NCBI GenBank assembly: GCA_019694515.1
Contig: JAIBBU010000001.1
Location: 62,001 to 126,000 of the forward strand
From: Oligoflexia bacterium
Lineage (GTDB): Bacteria; Bdellovibrionota_C; UBA2361; JBGSMV01
Length of the DNA: 64,000 nt
Reading direction: 5' to 3'
Made by a program: the position numbers and the translations under genes. The first letter of the stretch is position 1, and each line of letters starts with the position of its first letter. The notes under the pieces were generated by a model. That model was not told the DNA's origin, searched no databases, and saw nothing but the letters and a program-made list of their open reading frames with translations. Shown here one piece after another: positions 54,709 through 63,964 of the stretch.

Positions 54709-55590
54709 GTGTTGCCTGATTCCTTTACTCCCGATTTTTTGCGCCGACTAGAGCTGGTCAAAATACGTTCACGGCGCGCATTTTTGGGAACAAGGCAGGG
54801 CGGCCACGTTTCAATTAAACGCGGCCACGGGATCGAATTTGCCGATTACCGGCAATACGAGCTCGGTGATAATCCACGCCATATCGATTGGGGCGTGTAT
54901 GCGCGCTCGGACCGCTTATACGTCAAAAAATACCAGGAAGAACAGGACCTAAACATCTATGTCGTGATCGATGCCAGCGCTTCGATGTTCACGCCCCGTA
55001 GTGATCGCAAATGGGAGCGCGCACGGGAGATTGCCTTGGCGCTGGGGTATGTGGCGCTGCTTGAGCAGGACACTGTAACGGTTAGTGTCCCGGGATTCTA
55101 CAATAGCCCCGCGATCCACGGCGGACGAGCGATTCATCAATTGGGCAAAGATCTGCTGGCAATCGAGCCCAGCGAGCATCGTGATTTTCTGAAAGGATTA
55201 AAACGCGCTGTAGCACAGATGCGCTTTCCGGGAGTAGCTGTCGTGATATCCGATCTGCTCATGCCCGGAGAGGAGCTAAGGGAGGTTTTTAATCTGCTCC
55301 GATCGAAGAATATGGATACTACGGCAATCCAGGTCTTGGGCCCGCAAGATATCGAGCCTTTGCCGAATCTGGAAAGTGTAATTGCCGTCGATAGTGAAAC
55401 CGGAAGTGAGATCGCCGTGGCGCTTTCGGCCGAGGCGCGGGAGGACTACGGCGCATTGCTGCAAGCACACAATACCGCGCTCCAGGAGTTTTTAGCGGGA
55501 GCGCGCATCTCTTATGTCCAAGCTCTGACCACCCAGGATCTCTCCGATTTCATGGTTAATAATCTTCCCAGCACCGGGCTGCTTAGATGA
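54709..55590 (+). CDS. DUF58 domain protein
   Basis: A 293-residue DUF58 protein. The signature GIEFADYRQYELGDNPRHIDWGVYAR (given here in one run shortened to its core, EFADYRQYELGDNPRHIDW) is clear, followed by LYVKKYQEEQDLNIYVVID and a vWA-like DASASM metal site. DUF58 proteins accompany MoxR ATPases. The start is GTG 54709 or TTG 54712, since no ATG is available. Its ATGA overlap with the following gene couples translation. Confidence 0.9.
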   Translation: MLPDSFTPDFLRRLELVKIRSRRAFLGTRQGGHVSIKRGHGIEFADYRQYELGDNPRHIDWGVYARSDRLYVKKYQEEQDLNIYVVIDASASMFTPRSDRKWERAREIALALGYVALLEQDTVTVSVPGFYNSPAIHGGRAIHQLGKDLLAIEPSEHRDFLKGLKRAVAQMRFPGVAVVISDLLMPGEELREVFNLLRSKNMDTTAIQVLGPQDIEPLPNLESVIAVDSETGSEIAVALSAEAREDYGALLQAHNTALQEFLAGARISYVQALTTQDLSDFMVNNLPSTGLLR

Positions 55591-57455
55591 TTTCGCTGCT
55601 GGGTTTAAAATTGGGATTGTTATATCCCCTCGCGATTGCGGGGATTCCCGTAGTGTTAGGAACTCTTATTTATGCCTATCTGCGACGGGGTCGCGGCAAC
55701 AAGGTTTTGGTCGGTTCAACTTTAATATTGAAACTAATCAAAAGTCAGTCATCGTCCCGCCGTAAGTTTCTCCCGCCGCTTCGTTTCTTTTTCGAACTGC
55801 TGCTGATGTTGCTGCTGTTAGGAGCAGTTGGAGGATTCTTCATTGAGGACAACGCGCAACGTATAGCGATTTTGATCGACAATTCACTGAGTATGGCAGC
55901 CGCCGAGCCTGCAGGCGCGGAGTCGCTAATCGACATGGCGCGCGCCAGAGCGGCCGATTTCTTAAGACAGCTTCCGTCGAGTGCGCGAGTTGAGCTTTTT
56001 GCGGCATGTCCCGACTCGCGCTCTCTTTCAGAGGGATTTGGCGGGGCGAATGCGGCATTGGCGCTACTGGAAGAGGTTAAAGCCGAGTATTGCTCCGACA
56101 GCCTCAACGCTGCCGCTCGGAAGCTGCTGGCCAAGGATGACTACTCAAAGGTGGTCGTGTTGAGCGATAAGGCGCTGCATGAAACTTCCGACCCGAATTT
56201 GAACGCCAAACTTCTAGTAATTACCGTGCAGCACCCGAAAGCGGGCTCGAATCTGATGCTGAAAAGTGTGGAAGTAATCGCTTCCCCAACTGAAGGTTCG
56301 CGTGAGATCGGGGTCGATCTGGTCTCTTTTGCCAACAGGTCAGCCCAGCTGGACCTGCGGCTGGAAGGCTATACCGCGCTTGATAAGGACGAGCCTCTAA
56401 AGCTGGTTGGGGCCCGCCGGGTGAGTCTTGCGCCCGGAGCTCGCGAGACGGTGAAGTTCAAAGATCAAGGCGATATTTATTCGGCGTATCGCGCCACGCT
56501 TTCTCCGGTTCCGGCCTCTGAGGATTTGGACCAACTTTCCGCCGATAACGAGGGTTATTTAAGTTTACAGACCACTAAGCGCCGCGCCGTCGTAATTTCG
56601 GATCTAAGGCCGGAGGACCTGGGGCTGAACTTAATCGGCTGGATGAAATTCGACCATGTACGGCCCGAGGCTTACGCTCCCGAAGTGCTGGGTACGGGCG
56701 ACCTCCTAATCTTCCATCGCTTTGTGCCGGCGACTCTGCCCGAAGCGAATTTACTTTTTGTCGCTCCGGAGAACAGTACGCCCCTGTTTGTTCTGCGGAA
56801 TGGACTCTCTAACGCTGAGATAACGAGCTGGAACGACAATCATCCCATTCTTAACTATCTCAATTTAACCCTGCTGAATCTACGCGAAGCTAAAACGCTG
56901 GAGAGTCCCAACGCCGAGGCGCTGATTAAAGTTGGCGCCGGAAACGTCGCGCTGGCTGGCCGTCAGGGCCCCTACCGCTTTGCTGTGACCGGATTTGAGC
57001 TTTTTCCATTTGAGGCAAAACGCGCACCGACGCTGAGTATCTTGACCCTCAATCTGTTGAAATGGTTTTTGGCGGACTCTAAAGTTAGTCAGGAGATCGT
57101 CCCCTTTCAGAATTTTCCGGTCACGACGGCTGAGAAATCGCTAGTGCTCGTGAGCGGGGATCGGGCCCCCACACCCATTGTGAATCTGAATGATACCACG
57201 GCCGCAGTCGATCGACCCGGATTGATCGTGAATGCTAATGCGGCGGACACCGATATTCGAGCTGTTAATTTTTCCGATGAAATCGAATCAGATTTGAGAG
57301 AGCGCGGCCTTATCAGCGCTGCCGGTGAAGGTCTGAAGGGCGCCGCGCGGAATGAGCGAATTAAACTCGCGTCGAAGTTGGGGGTGCTTGTACTGCTGCT
57401 GCTTTTGGCTGATCTCGTTGTCACAGTTTACCAAGCTAGAAGGATTTCAGCGTGA
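55587..57455 (+). CDS. BatA-type membrane protein with vWA domain
   Basis: A protein of 622 residues. The N-terminus has the BatA/aerotolerance layout: a first span (LGLLYPLAIAGIPVVLGTLIYA), a basic loop, and a second span (FELLLMLLLLGAVGGFF). A vWA-like domain follows, with the MIDAS motif DNSLS at residues 98-102. A long beta-rich region and a C-terminal span (LGVLVLLLLLADLVVTVY) complete it. It overlaps the DUF58 gene and the next gene by four bases each, so all three are coupled. The metal site suggests ligand or partner binding on the periplasmic side. Confidence 0.85.
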   Translation: MISLLGLKLGLLYPLAIAGIPVVLGTLIYAYLRRGRGNKVLVGSTLILKLIKSQSSSRRKFLPPLRFFFELLLMLLLLGAVGGFFIEDNAQRIAILIDNSLSMAAAEPAGAESLIDMARARAADFLRQLPSSARVELFAACPDSRSLSEGFGGANAALALLEEVKAEYCSDSLNAAARKLLAKDDYSKVVVLSDKALHETSDPNLNAKLLVITVQHPKAGSNLMLKSVEVIASPTEGSREIGVDLVSFANRSAQLDLRLEGYTALDKDEPLKLVGARRVSLAPGARETVKFKDQGDIYSAYRATLSPVPASEDLDQLSADNEGYLSLQTTKRRAVVISDLRPEDLGLNLIGWMKFDHVRPEAYAPEVLGTGDLLIFHRFVPATLPEANLLFVAPENSTPLFVLRNGLSNAEITSWNDNHPILNYLNLTLLNLREAKTLESPNAEALIKVGAGNVALAGRQGPYRFAVTGFELFPFEAKRAPTLSILTLNLLKWFLADSKVSQEIVPFQNFPVTTAEKSLVLVSGDRAPTPIVNLNDTTAAVDRPGLIVNANAADTDIRAVNFSDEIESDLRERGLISAAGEGLKGAARNERIKLASKLGVLVLLLLLADLVVTVYQARRISA

Positions 57456-60061
57456 AATTCGGGGTGCCTTCTGTTTGGATTTTCGGATTATTGCTGGGCG
57501 CAATCATAATGTTCGCCGGGTGGTATGGCAGCGCACGCTTGCGCGGCAGCGGCAAGCGAAACTATTTAATCAATTTAGTATTCAAAGCTGCTGCCGGGAT
57601 AGCGCTGATCTTGGCGTTAGGCGAACCGTATTTGCAGAGCGTCAGTGAGAGCTCGAACGCGGTGGTGCTGTTGGATGTTTCGGACAGCCTCGATCTGGAC
57701 AAGGCCGCCGAGGCGTTGGCTAAATTGAGATCGGTTCTGCCCACCGCTACCACACTAGAGATCTTACCGTTTGCTAAGCGCAGCTCTGAGCAGCCGCTGA
57801 TTAGCGATTTGGATCCATCCTTTTCCAAGATTAAGGCCGACAATGCGGCCCTCGACATCGGTGCTTCGAATTTGGAGGCGGGATTGCGAAGTGCGCGCTC
57901 CTACGACGACTCGAACGTGTTCTTGATCTCAGATGGCTGGCAAACCGCGGGTGATGTCGAAAAGGCGCTGCCCTATCTTAGATCCAGACTTTATCCCCTT
58001 TTACCGGAAGTGACCTCCGGTTCATCACAGGAATTCATAGTTTCAAAGCTATATGCGCCGCTGGTCGCTCCCGCACAGCGTAGCGTGGACATTCGGGTTA
58101 GCGTAAAGAACGCGACCGCTTATCCACAACGCGGGAACTTGCAACTTAAGCATGGCGAGAAGATTTTGCTGGAGCGCAATATTGAAGTGCGCGCTGGGCG
58201 GGAAGATCTGTTTGTGCTGCCCAGTGATCCCTCAGAAGAGGGAATCAAGGAAATTACGGCGACGCTTACTCCTGAGCTCAGAGACTTTCCACGATCGTCC
58301 CGAACTGTTTTCTTGTCAGGAGAAGAGCGCGAAAAAGTTCTGCTGGTCAGCGGCGCAGCGGACGACGCCCGCTTTTTGCCGGAACTTTTGAATAGCCAGC
58401 TCTATCAGCTGAAATCAGTGCTGATGGACAGCGGCAGCCGTGCGCTCCCCGAGCTGTCCGATTATTCTGTCGTGATTTTCAATAATGCCGCGCTGTCTCA
58501 GCTACCGCCGGATATTACGGGCCGCGTCGAGAAGTACATCAAGCAGGGCGGCGGCTTTGTGATGATTGGAGGCAACCGCAGTTTTGGACTTGGCGGCTTT
58601 AAGGATACGGCGATTGAGGATGTTCTTCCGGTCAAGCTGGCTCCGCCTCAAACGGTGAAGAAGCGGCTCAATATTGCTGTCGAACTGATCTTGGATAAGT
58701 CGCGCAGCATGGCATCGGGAAGCAAACTTGAGTTTGCTAAGGAGGCAGGCCGTGAGGTGATCCGCAATCTTAAGGATGATGACTATGTAGGGGTAATCGG
58801 GTTCGATTCGGCGCCTTTTGAAGTGATTAAACTCGGACAGCTAGGGGAAATTCGCGAGTCCGCTATGGAACGGGTAGGACGCCTCTTTCCTACCGGGAAA
58901 ACCAACCTGTTGCCCGCCATTGATGAAGCGCGCCGCAGGCTCGAAGCGGTTGATGCGGGGCGAAAGCACATGATCATTCTAACCGACGGGCAGCTGCCCG
59001 ATGGCGGGCCTTACTATGTGGAGCTGGTGAAGCAGCTGCGGCTGGTTGGAATTACGGTTTCTACCGTGATGCTGGGGGGTGAGTCTGATCTGGGGTTACT
59101 CCGCTCCATGGGCGAAGTGGGAGGCGGAGCATACTATGAGACCGACGATCCGCAGTCGCTGCCTCGGATATTCTTGAATGATATCAAGGTCAGTTCGGGC
59201 GAGCGCACCTTAAAGGAACAGCAGGAATATCAGGTTCGCAGCGGACCGTCCGGGATCAGCAGCACCACCATTGCGTCCTTTCCCCCAGTGCGCGGGTATG
59301 TGCAAACCGGCGCAAAGGATGGGGCAGAACTCGAACTGTTGGCATACGGCGGGGAAAAAGCAGAACCACTGCTAGCCTCGTGGAAATATGGAGCTGGCCG
59401 TTCGATTGCTTTCACCTCCGATGCCAATGGGCGCTGGTCTAATTCATGGGCGGGGTGGCCCTCCTTTCAGCGCTTTTGGGGAGATCTCGTAGATTCGGCC
59501 CGCCCACAGTCAGGAGAGAAGTCCAGTAGTATTAAATTTGATCTGCGTTACTTTGTGGAGCGTGGAAAGCTGGTACTCGATCTATCGGTTTTTTCAGAAG
59601 AGGCCGGCGGTGATATTGCTGCAGTTCTCAAACTTCCCAACGGCTCCGATCGAGCACTGGATATGACGCGACTCTCGCGGGGGCATTTTCGGGCGGAGCT
59701 CGCAGACGCGCTTGCCGGCAGATATGAATTCAGGGCCAATAGTGGACATGGTAAGACCACCCCTGTGGGATTCTATATTGCCCCCGAAGAGTTCGGAGAG
59801 CGGCGCGGGCAAGGGTTCAATCTGCCGCTCTTGAATGATTTGGCCTATCGCACCGGGGGCAAAGTTAACCCGGCGGCCTCCGACATCAAAGGCGTCACCT
59901 ATCGCAAGAGTGAAAAGCGCGACGTTAGCGGCTGGTTCTATGCGTTGGCTATTATGTTGCTGCTCTTAGAGATCGTGAGACGAGAAATCTTGAGCCGCTT
60001 GCCCCGGTTAACGCACGCAGCGCTGCGCCCCGGGATGCTTCGTACCAGTTCTGAACAGTAG
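57452..60061 (+). CDS. Large vWA and glutamine-amidotransferase-like membrane protein
   Basis: An 869-residue protein starting at GTG 57452, in GTGA overlap with the previous stop. Two N-terminal spans (VWIFGLLLGAIIMFAGWY; FKAAAGIALILALG) precede a first MIDAS motif D75-V-S-D-S. A glutamine-amidotransferase-like region has YIKQGGGFVMIGGNRSFGLGG. A second vWA domain near residue 415 has DKSRS and MIILTDGQLPDGG. A final span (WFYALAIMLLLLEIVRR) lies at the C-terminus. It is the last gene of the MoxR cluster. Confidence 0.85.
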   Translation: MKFGVPSVWIFGLLLGAIIMFAGWYGSARLRGSGKRNYLINLVFKAAAGIALILALGEPYLQSVSESSNAVVLLDVSDSLDLDKAAEALAKLRSVLPTATTLEILPFAKRSSEQPLISDLDPSFSKIKADNAALDIGASNLEAGLRSARSYDDSNVFLISDGWQTAGDVEKALPYLRSRLYPLLPEVTSGSSQEFIVSKLYAPLVAPAQRSVDIRVSVKNATAYPQRGNLQLKHGEKILLERNIEVRAGREDLFVLPSDPSEEGIKEITATLTPELRDFPRSSRTVFLSGEEREKVLLVSGAADDARFLPELLNSQLYQLKSVLMDSGSRALPELSDYSVVIFNNAALSQLPPDITGRVEKYIKQGGGFVMIGGNRSFGLGGFKDTAIEDVLPVKLAPPQTVKKRLNIAVELILDKSRSMASGSKLEFAKEAGREVIRNLKDDDYVGVIGFDSAPFEVIKLGQLGEIRESAMERVGRLFPTGKTNLLPAIDEARRRLEAVDAGRKHMIILTDGQLPDGGPYYVELVKQLRLVGITVSTVMLGGESDLGLLRSMGEVGGGAYYETDDPQSLPRIFLNDIKVSSGERTLKEQQEYQVRSGPSGISSTTIASFPPVRGYVQTGAKDGAELELLAYGGEKAEPLLASWKYGAGRSIAFTSDANGRWSNSWAGWPSFQRFWGDLVDSARPQSGEKSSSIKFDLRYFVERGKLVLDLSVFSEEAGGDIAAVLKLPNGSDRALDMTRLSRGHFRAELADALAGRYEFRANSGHGKTTPVGFYIAPEEFGERRGQGFNLPLLNDLAYRTGGKVNPAASDIKGVTYRKSEKRDVSGWFYALAIMLLLLEIVRREILSRLPRLTHAALRPGMLRTSSEQ

Positions 60062-60143
60062 CTATTGGATCGCTACACCCTGAAAAATTGCTTAAGCGCA
60101 GCCGTGCATTACAATACTGAGAGCTCGCAAAGCAGACATATTT

Positions 60144-61259
60144 ATGACCAATTTGGATTCTCGAAGATTTGGCGCCGGAGGCGGAGGAGGAGATTGGAGC
60201 GGATTTTCGGCTCCTCGGGTGGCGACCTCTGTGGCCTCGCACGTTCGGGCGTATGTCTATGACATTGAAAGAATTCTGGATTCTGCCTGGGTAAAACCGC
60301 TAGTGCCTAAAGAACAGGGGCGGATCGGTGCAGTTACATTTCGGCAGGAGTTCTTGTCGGCCAGTGCGGCGCTGTTCTTCCTCCGCTTCGATGATGGTTT
60401 TGATTGCAAACTGGTCAGCAAGAAGCAAGTTATTAGACCGAACGCAAGTGCCGAGGAACGCGAAGGATTTCCTGAATATTACGCGCGGAGTTCGGCGGTG
60501 CAGCGCTATTTCCCAAGACTGCTGCACTCTTTTTTCACGCATTCTAAAACGGGATGGGAAAATCGGGTCCTCCTATTCGAATATGTCGAGGGCATTGATT
60601 CAGCCTCCCGCGATGGGAGCGTAGAGTTTCGGCGGCTTCTGCAGCAGCCCTTTCGATTTCAACAGCTGGTGCATGGCCTGTATCAGGCCGTTCGGGATCT
60701 GGGAAAAGCTGGATTTAGGCTTTTCGATGTGCAACCTGCGGATGGACACAATTTAAGGTTCGTGCCCCAGATCGAGCGCTTCCTCTTGATTGATTCTGAT
60801 AAAATCGATCGAGTTAAACTGGATCTTCCGATGTGTATGCTGGATTTTGTGGACAGCTCATTCGTTTGGGGGAGCCAGAGGCAGGATCCATTGGCTCTAG
60901 AGATCGCAATTCATCTGCTTAAGCTGTTCGAGCAGGAGAGCCCTGGAAAATTGCTCGCTCAAGCGCCGCTTCGGCATGGCGAAAAATATGAACCGCTTTT
61001 AGTCGGTCAGGAGCGCGAGATTCCAGAGGCCGAGCTGGTGCTCCCCGATACCACGGCCGCTTTTGTCGCTTATCGGGATGCATTCGGGCGCTATCCCAAA
61101 GGTACAGAGGGGACGGGATTGTATTTTAGACGCGTCTCCCCCGGCTATGAATTTAGCGTCGACAAGATTTTAGTTGAAGCAGCGCTGCGGAGCGATTTAC
61201 AGCTTTTTGGCGAGAGACTGCGTGCCAATGAGGGAGTAGGAACGGATCGACGGCTTTAA
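60144..61259 (+). CDS. Uncharacterised protein, faintly kinase-like
   Basis: A protein of 371 residues. A Gly-rich N-terminus (RRFGAGGGGGDWSG) precedes a domain with elements that recall a protein-kinase/phosphotransferase fold: a hinge-like strand VLLFEYVEGID, a helix HGLYQAVRDLGKAGF, then FDVQPADGHNLRF and FLLIDSDKID in the positions of the catalytic loop and metal-binding DFG. The spacing between Asp and Asn is three residues longer than normal and no clear P-loop is visible. The assignment is therefore weak; it may be inactive or unrelated. It follows the vWA cluster by 82 bases. Confidence 0.55.
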   Translation: MTNLDSRRFGAGGGGGDWSGFSAPRVATSVASHVRAYVYDIERILDSAWVKPLVPKEQGRIGAVTFRQEFLSASAALFFLRFDDGFDCKLVSKKQVIRPNASAEEREGFPEYYARSSAVQRYFPRLLHSFFTHSKTGWENRVLLFEYVEGIDSASRDGSVEFRRLLQQPFRFQQLVHGLYQAVRDLGKAGFRLFDVQPADGHNLRFVPQIERFLLIDSDKIDRVKLDLPMCMLDFVDSSFVWGSQRQDPLALEIAIHLLKLFEQESPGKLLAQAPLRHGEKYEPLLVGQEREIPEAELVLPDTTAAFVAYRDAFGRYPKGTEGTGLYFRRVSPGYEFSVDKILVEAALRSDLQLFGERLRANEGVGTDRRL

Positions 61260-61297
61260 CTTTGCTGCTCCTATGCAGAACGCCAGGAACTCGAATC

Positions 61298-61771
61298 TTA
61301 CTGTTTGCCTCCCGCAAAAAACTTCACTGCCCCCCGTTGCACCTGCTCAGGAGTGAGGTCCTGTTTATGGGTAGCAATCATCCAGAGATAGCCGAAGGGA
61401 TCTTTGACTTGACCTACCCGGTCACCCCAAAACATATCCGCCAGCGGCATCGTGACCTGCGCTCCTGCGGCGACTGCTTGCGCAAATACTGCGTCTGCAT
61501 CCGAAACGTACAAATACAGCGAGATCGGAGAGCTGCCCATGCTCTCAGCGCTCTTGCGGCACTCCGCAGAGGGCATCTCATCTCCCCTCATAATAACTGA
61601 GTCACCGATCTGCATTGTTGCACGCATTAGCCCGCGCCCATCCAAGCTTGGCATCTCCTCAATGACTTCTCCGCCAAAAGCTCGTTTGTAAAACTCCAGC
61701 GACTGTTTGGAGTTCCTAAAGGTAAAATTTGGAGTGACGGCGTGATATTGCTCGGGAACTGCTTTAGTCAT
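61298..61771 (-). CDS. VOC family protein (PhnB-like)
   Basis: A 157-residue vicinal-oxygen-chelate protein with two beta-alpha-beta-beta-beta modules. The family features are TPNFTFRNSKQSLEFYKRAFGGE, MRATMQIGDSVIM, SLYLYVSDADAVFAQAVAAGAQV and QVKDPFGYLWMIATHKQDLTPEQV. VOC proteins include glyoxalases, dioxygenases and antibiotic-binding proteins. The substrate is unknown, and no partner gene is nearby. It converges with the kinase-like gene, 39 bases apart. Confidence 0.88.
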   Translation of the reverse strand: MTKAVPEQYHAVTPNFTFRNSKQSLEFYKRAFGGEVIEEMPSLDGRGLMRATMQIGDSVIMRGDEMPSAECRKSAESMGSSPISLYLYVSDADAVFAQAVAAGAQVTMPLADMFWGDRVGQVKDPFGYLWMIATHKQDLTPEQVQRGAVKFFAGGKQ

Positions 61772-61851
61772 AAGGATTGCTGATAAATTAACTCTAAAAA
61801 CACTCTAAGCGCGGCTGCTTAAAGTCTCCATGAGCTCGGTCACTGTCGAGA

Positions 61852-62811
61852 TTATTGAGATCCTGGGAGCAGACCCAACTCCTTTGCCAGATACCAATTT
61901 ACCGCGCCAAAGATCGCGAGCCATACCACACTGCCGATTACCGATTTTCGAAGCTGTTTTCCAAGCACTACTTCCAGTTTTCCGAGGTGGATTTGATGGC
62001 TGAGATGCTGCATTCCGCCCCCGATGTTTATGGCCTGTTTCTTGGCGAGGTAGGAACCGAAGACGGTCACCTCTGCTCCCTGCGCAATAATCTTCTCCTC
62101 CAACCAGCATTCGCGATCTTTTAAGTCTTGCGCAAGTGCGGTCTCCCGATTCAAAGCCGCACCCGCGTCCAGATCTTCCTCGGCCGAAATAATAGAGTCA
62201 GAGGCCTTGAACTCAGCCCGCACATCCCCATCGTCGTCTGTTAGGATTTCATTTAATTCCTTGAGCAGCGTGAGAGGGTTCTTCCCGCGCGGTTTGAATG
62301 CGGTTGTCAGCAGATACTTCGCGGCTCTGGCATAGTGTGCCTCTTCTTCAAAGTGTTCGGAATAACTTTCGCTCAGCAGTGGAAAGCCTACCATTTTCAT
62401 TTGGCCGCGGCTTGACTGCACGGTGCAGGGAGTCATTAGCATGCCCATAAAATCGGAGACCTTGTCGGTGCTGTTATTTTCACTCCGAACGGCGTGCTTG
62501 ATGTCATATTCCACGATTACGGCAGCCCGGCCCGAGAATGGCGCCGTGAGGGGAGAGCGCACGGCCTGGATCCGTCCGCTGAAACCGACCAGCTCTCCGT
62601 CGCGCCACTCACGCGGGCTCTTCTTTGAAGCGCCGCGCTGCTTTAAGGCCAGTAAAATCCCCTGAAGATTTGCAATCACAATAGCAAAGAGCAGTCCCAG
62701 TAAGATCGGCAGCCACCAGCGATCGGCATATTGCGTCGTCCGCAGGAAATAGAAATATCCGGCCCCTGCTGCGATCCAGATGAGAAGTAGAAACGCGCAC
62801 CCTTTCTTCAT
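61852..62811 (-). CDS. GIDE-domain-like membrane protein
   Basis: A protein of 319 residues with two N-terminal spans (FLLLIWIAAGAGYFYFL; WLPILLGLLFAIVIANLQGILL) and one C-terminal span (SVIGSVVWLAIFGAVNWYLA). The soluble middle shows GFSGRIQAVRSPLTAPFSGRAAVIVEYDI, which resembles the GIDE domain, a bacterial relative of the mitochondrial MUL1/MAPL E3 ligase middle region. No RING domain is present. Function in bacteria is unknown. It is divergent from the last gene of the window. Confidence 0.6.
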   Translation of the reverse strand: MKKGCAFLLLIWIAAGAGYFYFLRTTQYADRWWLPILLGLLFAIVIANLQGILLALKQRGASKKSPREWRDGELVGFSGRIQAVRSPLTAPFSGRAAVIVEYDIKHAVRSENNSTDKVSDFMGMLMTPCTVQSSRGQMKMVGFPLLSESYSEHFEEEAHYARAAKYLLTTAFKPRGKNPLTLLKELNEILTDDDGDVRAEFKASDSIISAEEDLDAGAALNRETALAQDLKDRECWLEEKIIAQGAEVTVFGSYLAKKQAINIGGGMQHLSHQIHLGKLEVVLGKQLRKSVIGSVVWLAIFGAVNWYLAKELGLLPGSQ

Positions 62812-63022
62812 TTGAGACTCCGATTTTTGACCACTCTACTGAACTTGGGAGTCAGGGCCTAGTACTGAATCCGGCCAAACGACCCGGGGCGGGCGGGATT
62901 ATGAGCAATTTAGCGGGGGCTGGGGAAAGGTGTGGGGCCGGTAGGCGGCGGCATACATTCTTCCTTCCCAGAGCAGAATTTTGCCTTAGGTTGCGCTGCA
63001 CGACTGGAGGACAATACTGTTT

Positions 63023-63964
63023 ATGCCGAGTGTAACCGGCGCTCCGGATGAAGATCCTGCAGATTCTTTGGCATCTCCAAATCTAATGGAGACAACTGCT
63101 CTTCCCGCGCTTGAACATATTCCCGCAGATCCGTATGTGCAGATCTACCGCCGGCTCCCGAGTGCGCTCAGGTCATATCTCGACTCCGAAAATCTAGATT
63201 GGTATCGAATCTCGGTACGGCTTGCTGACGATCGGATCGATCCATTTTATAGACAGCTAGCTTCTCTGACCGAAGAAAAGCAGCTGATCATGGGGGCTGG
63301 AGCGGACGTGGTCCAAGTTATGCTCGGGTTAGGTAAACAATTCTCACCGGGGATCGCCGAAGTGAATGTGTTGATGCCGAGAAATAGCCCGGTCGAGGAT
63401 CTGTTCCGGGTATTTGAAGATGTCTCCTATCAAGAATTTCGGGGACGCCCGGCAGGGCGCACCGATGTCGTTCTGAATTGGGAATCGTCGCTCGATCTTG
63501 GAATCATGATCGCGAACTCGCGTGCCGGCAATTATCTGCTGGCTAAAACCAGCGGCCGGTTGAACAACCCCCTCAAGCACACCGCCGTCGCCGTTATTCC
63601 GGCCGTGGGCGAGGCTTATCTATTTTTCCGAACCGTGGATGACTATCTTAATTTTCACACCAAGACGGTCAGCTTGCCCGAGATTGAAAGAATTACGGCT
63701 AACGAATGGCTGGCGGCGCTGGACCCTGAAAGTCGAATTTTCGATATTCAATATGTATTGCAGTACGCAGCGGTGACATTTGAACGCGCGTATCCGCTGG
63801 GATGGCAGTTTAGTCCAGCTGCTGTAGAGTTTCTTCGCGCCATCGCGAGGGAACTCAGCGCTGTGGAATGCCAGCAGGTAAGACGGCGTGTGGAAAGTCG
63901 TTTTGAACGGGGGCGGCTGGAAGCCCCCCATCTCTCGGAAACTTTTAGCTTGCTCGGGCTCTAG
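63023..63964 (+). CDS. Uncharacterised protein
   Basis: A 313-residue protein I do not recognise. It has no signal or membrane span. A stretch KQLIMGAGADVVQVMLGLGKQF, then VNVLMPRN, has the rhythm of a Rossmann-type first motif, but there is no firm family match. GGAGG at 63006-63010 is 12 bases before the ATG, longer than usual; a CTG at 63017, in frame, has ideal spacing of six. It ends 36 bases before the window edge. Confidence 0.65.
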   Translation: MPSVTGAPDEDPADSLASPNLMETTALPALEHIPADPYVQIYRRLPSALRSYLDSENLDWYRISVRLADDRIDPFYRQLASLTEEKQLIMGAGADVVQVMLGLGKQFSPGIAEVNVLMPRNSPVEDLFRVFEDVSYQEFRGRPAGRTDVVLNWESSLDLGIMIANSRAGNYLLAKTSGRLNNPLKHTAVAVIPAVGEAYLFFRTVDDYLNFHTKTVSLPEIERITANEWLAALDPESRIFDIQYVLQYAAVTFERAYPLGWQFSPAAVEFLRAIARELSAVECQQVRRRVESRFERGRLEAPHLSETFSLLGL

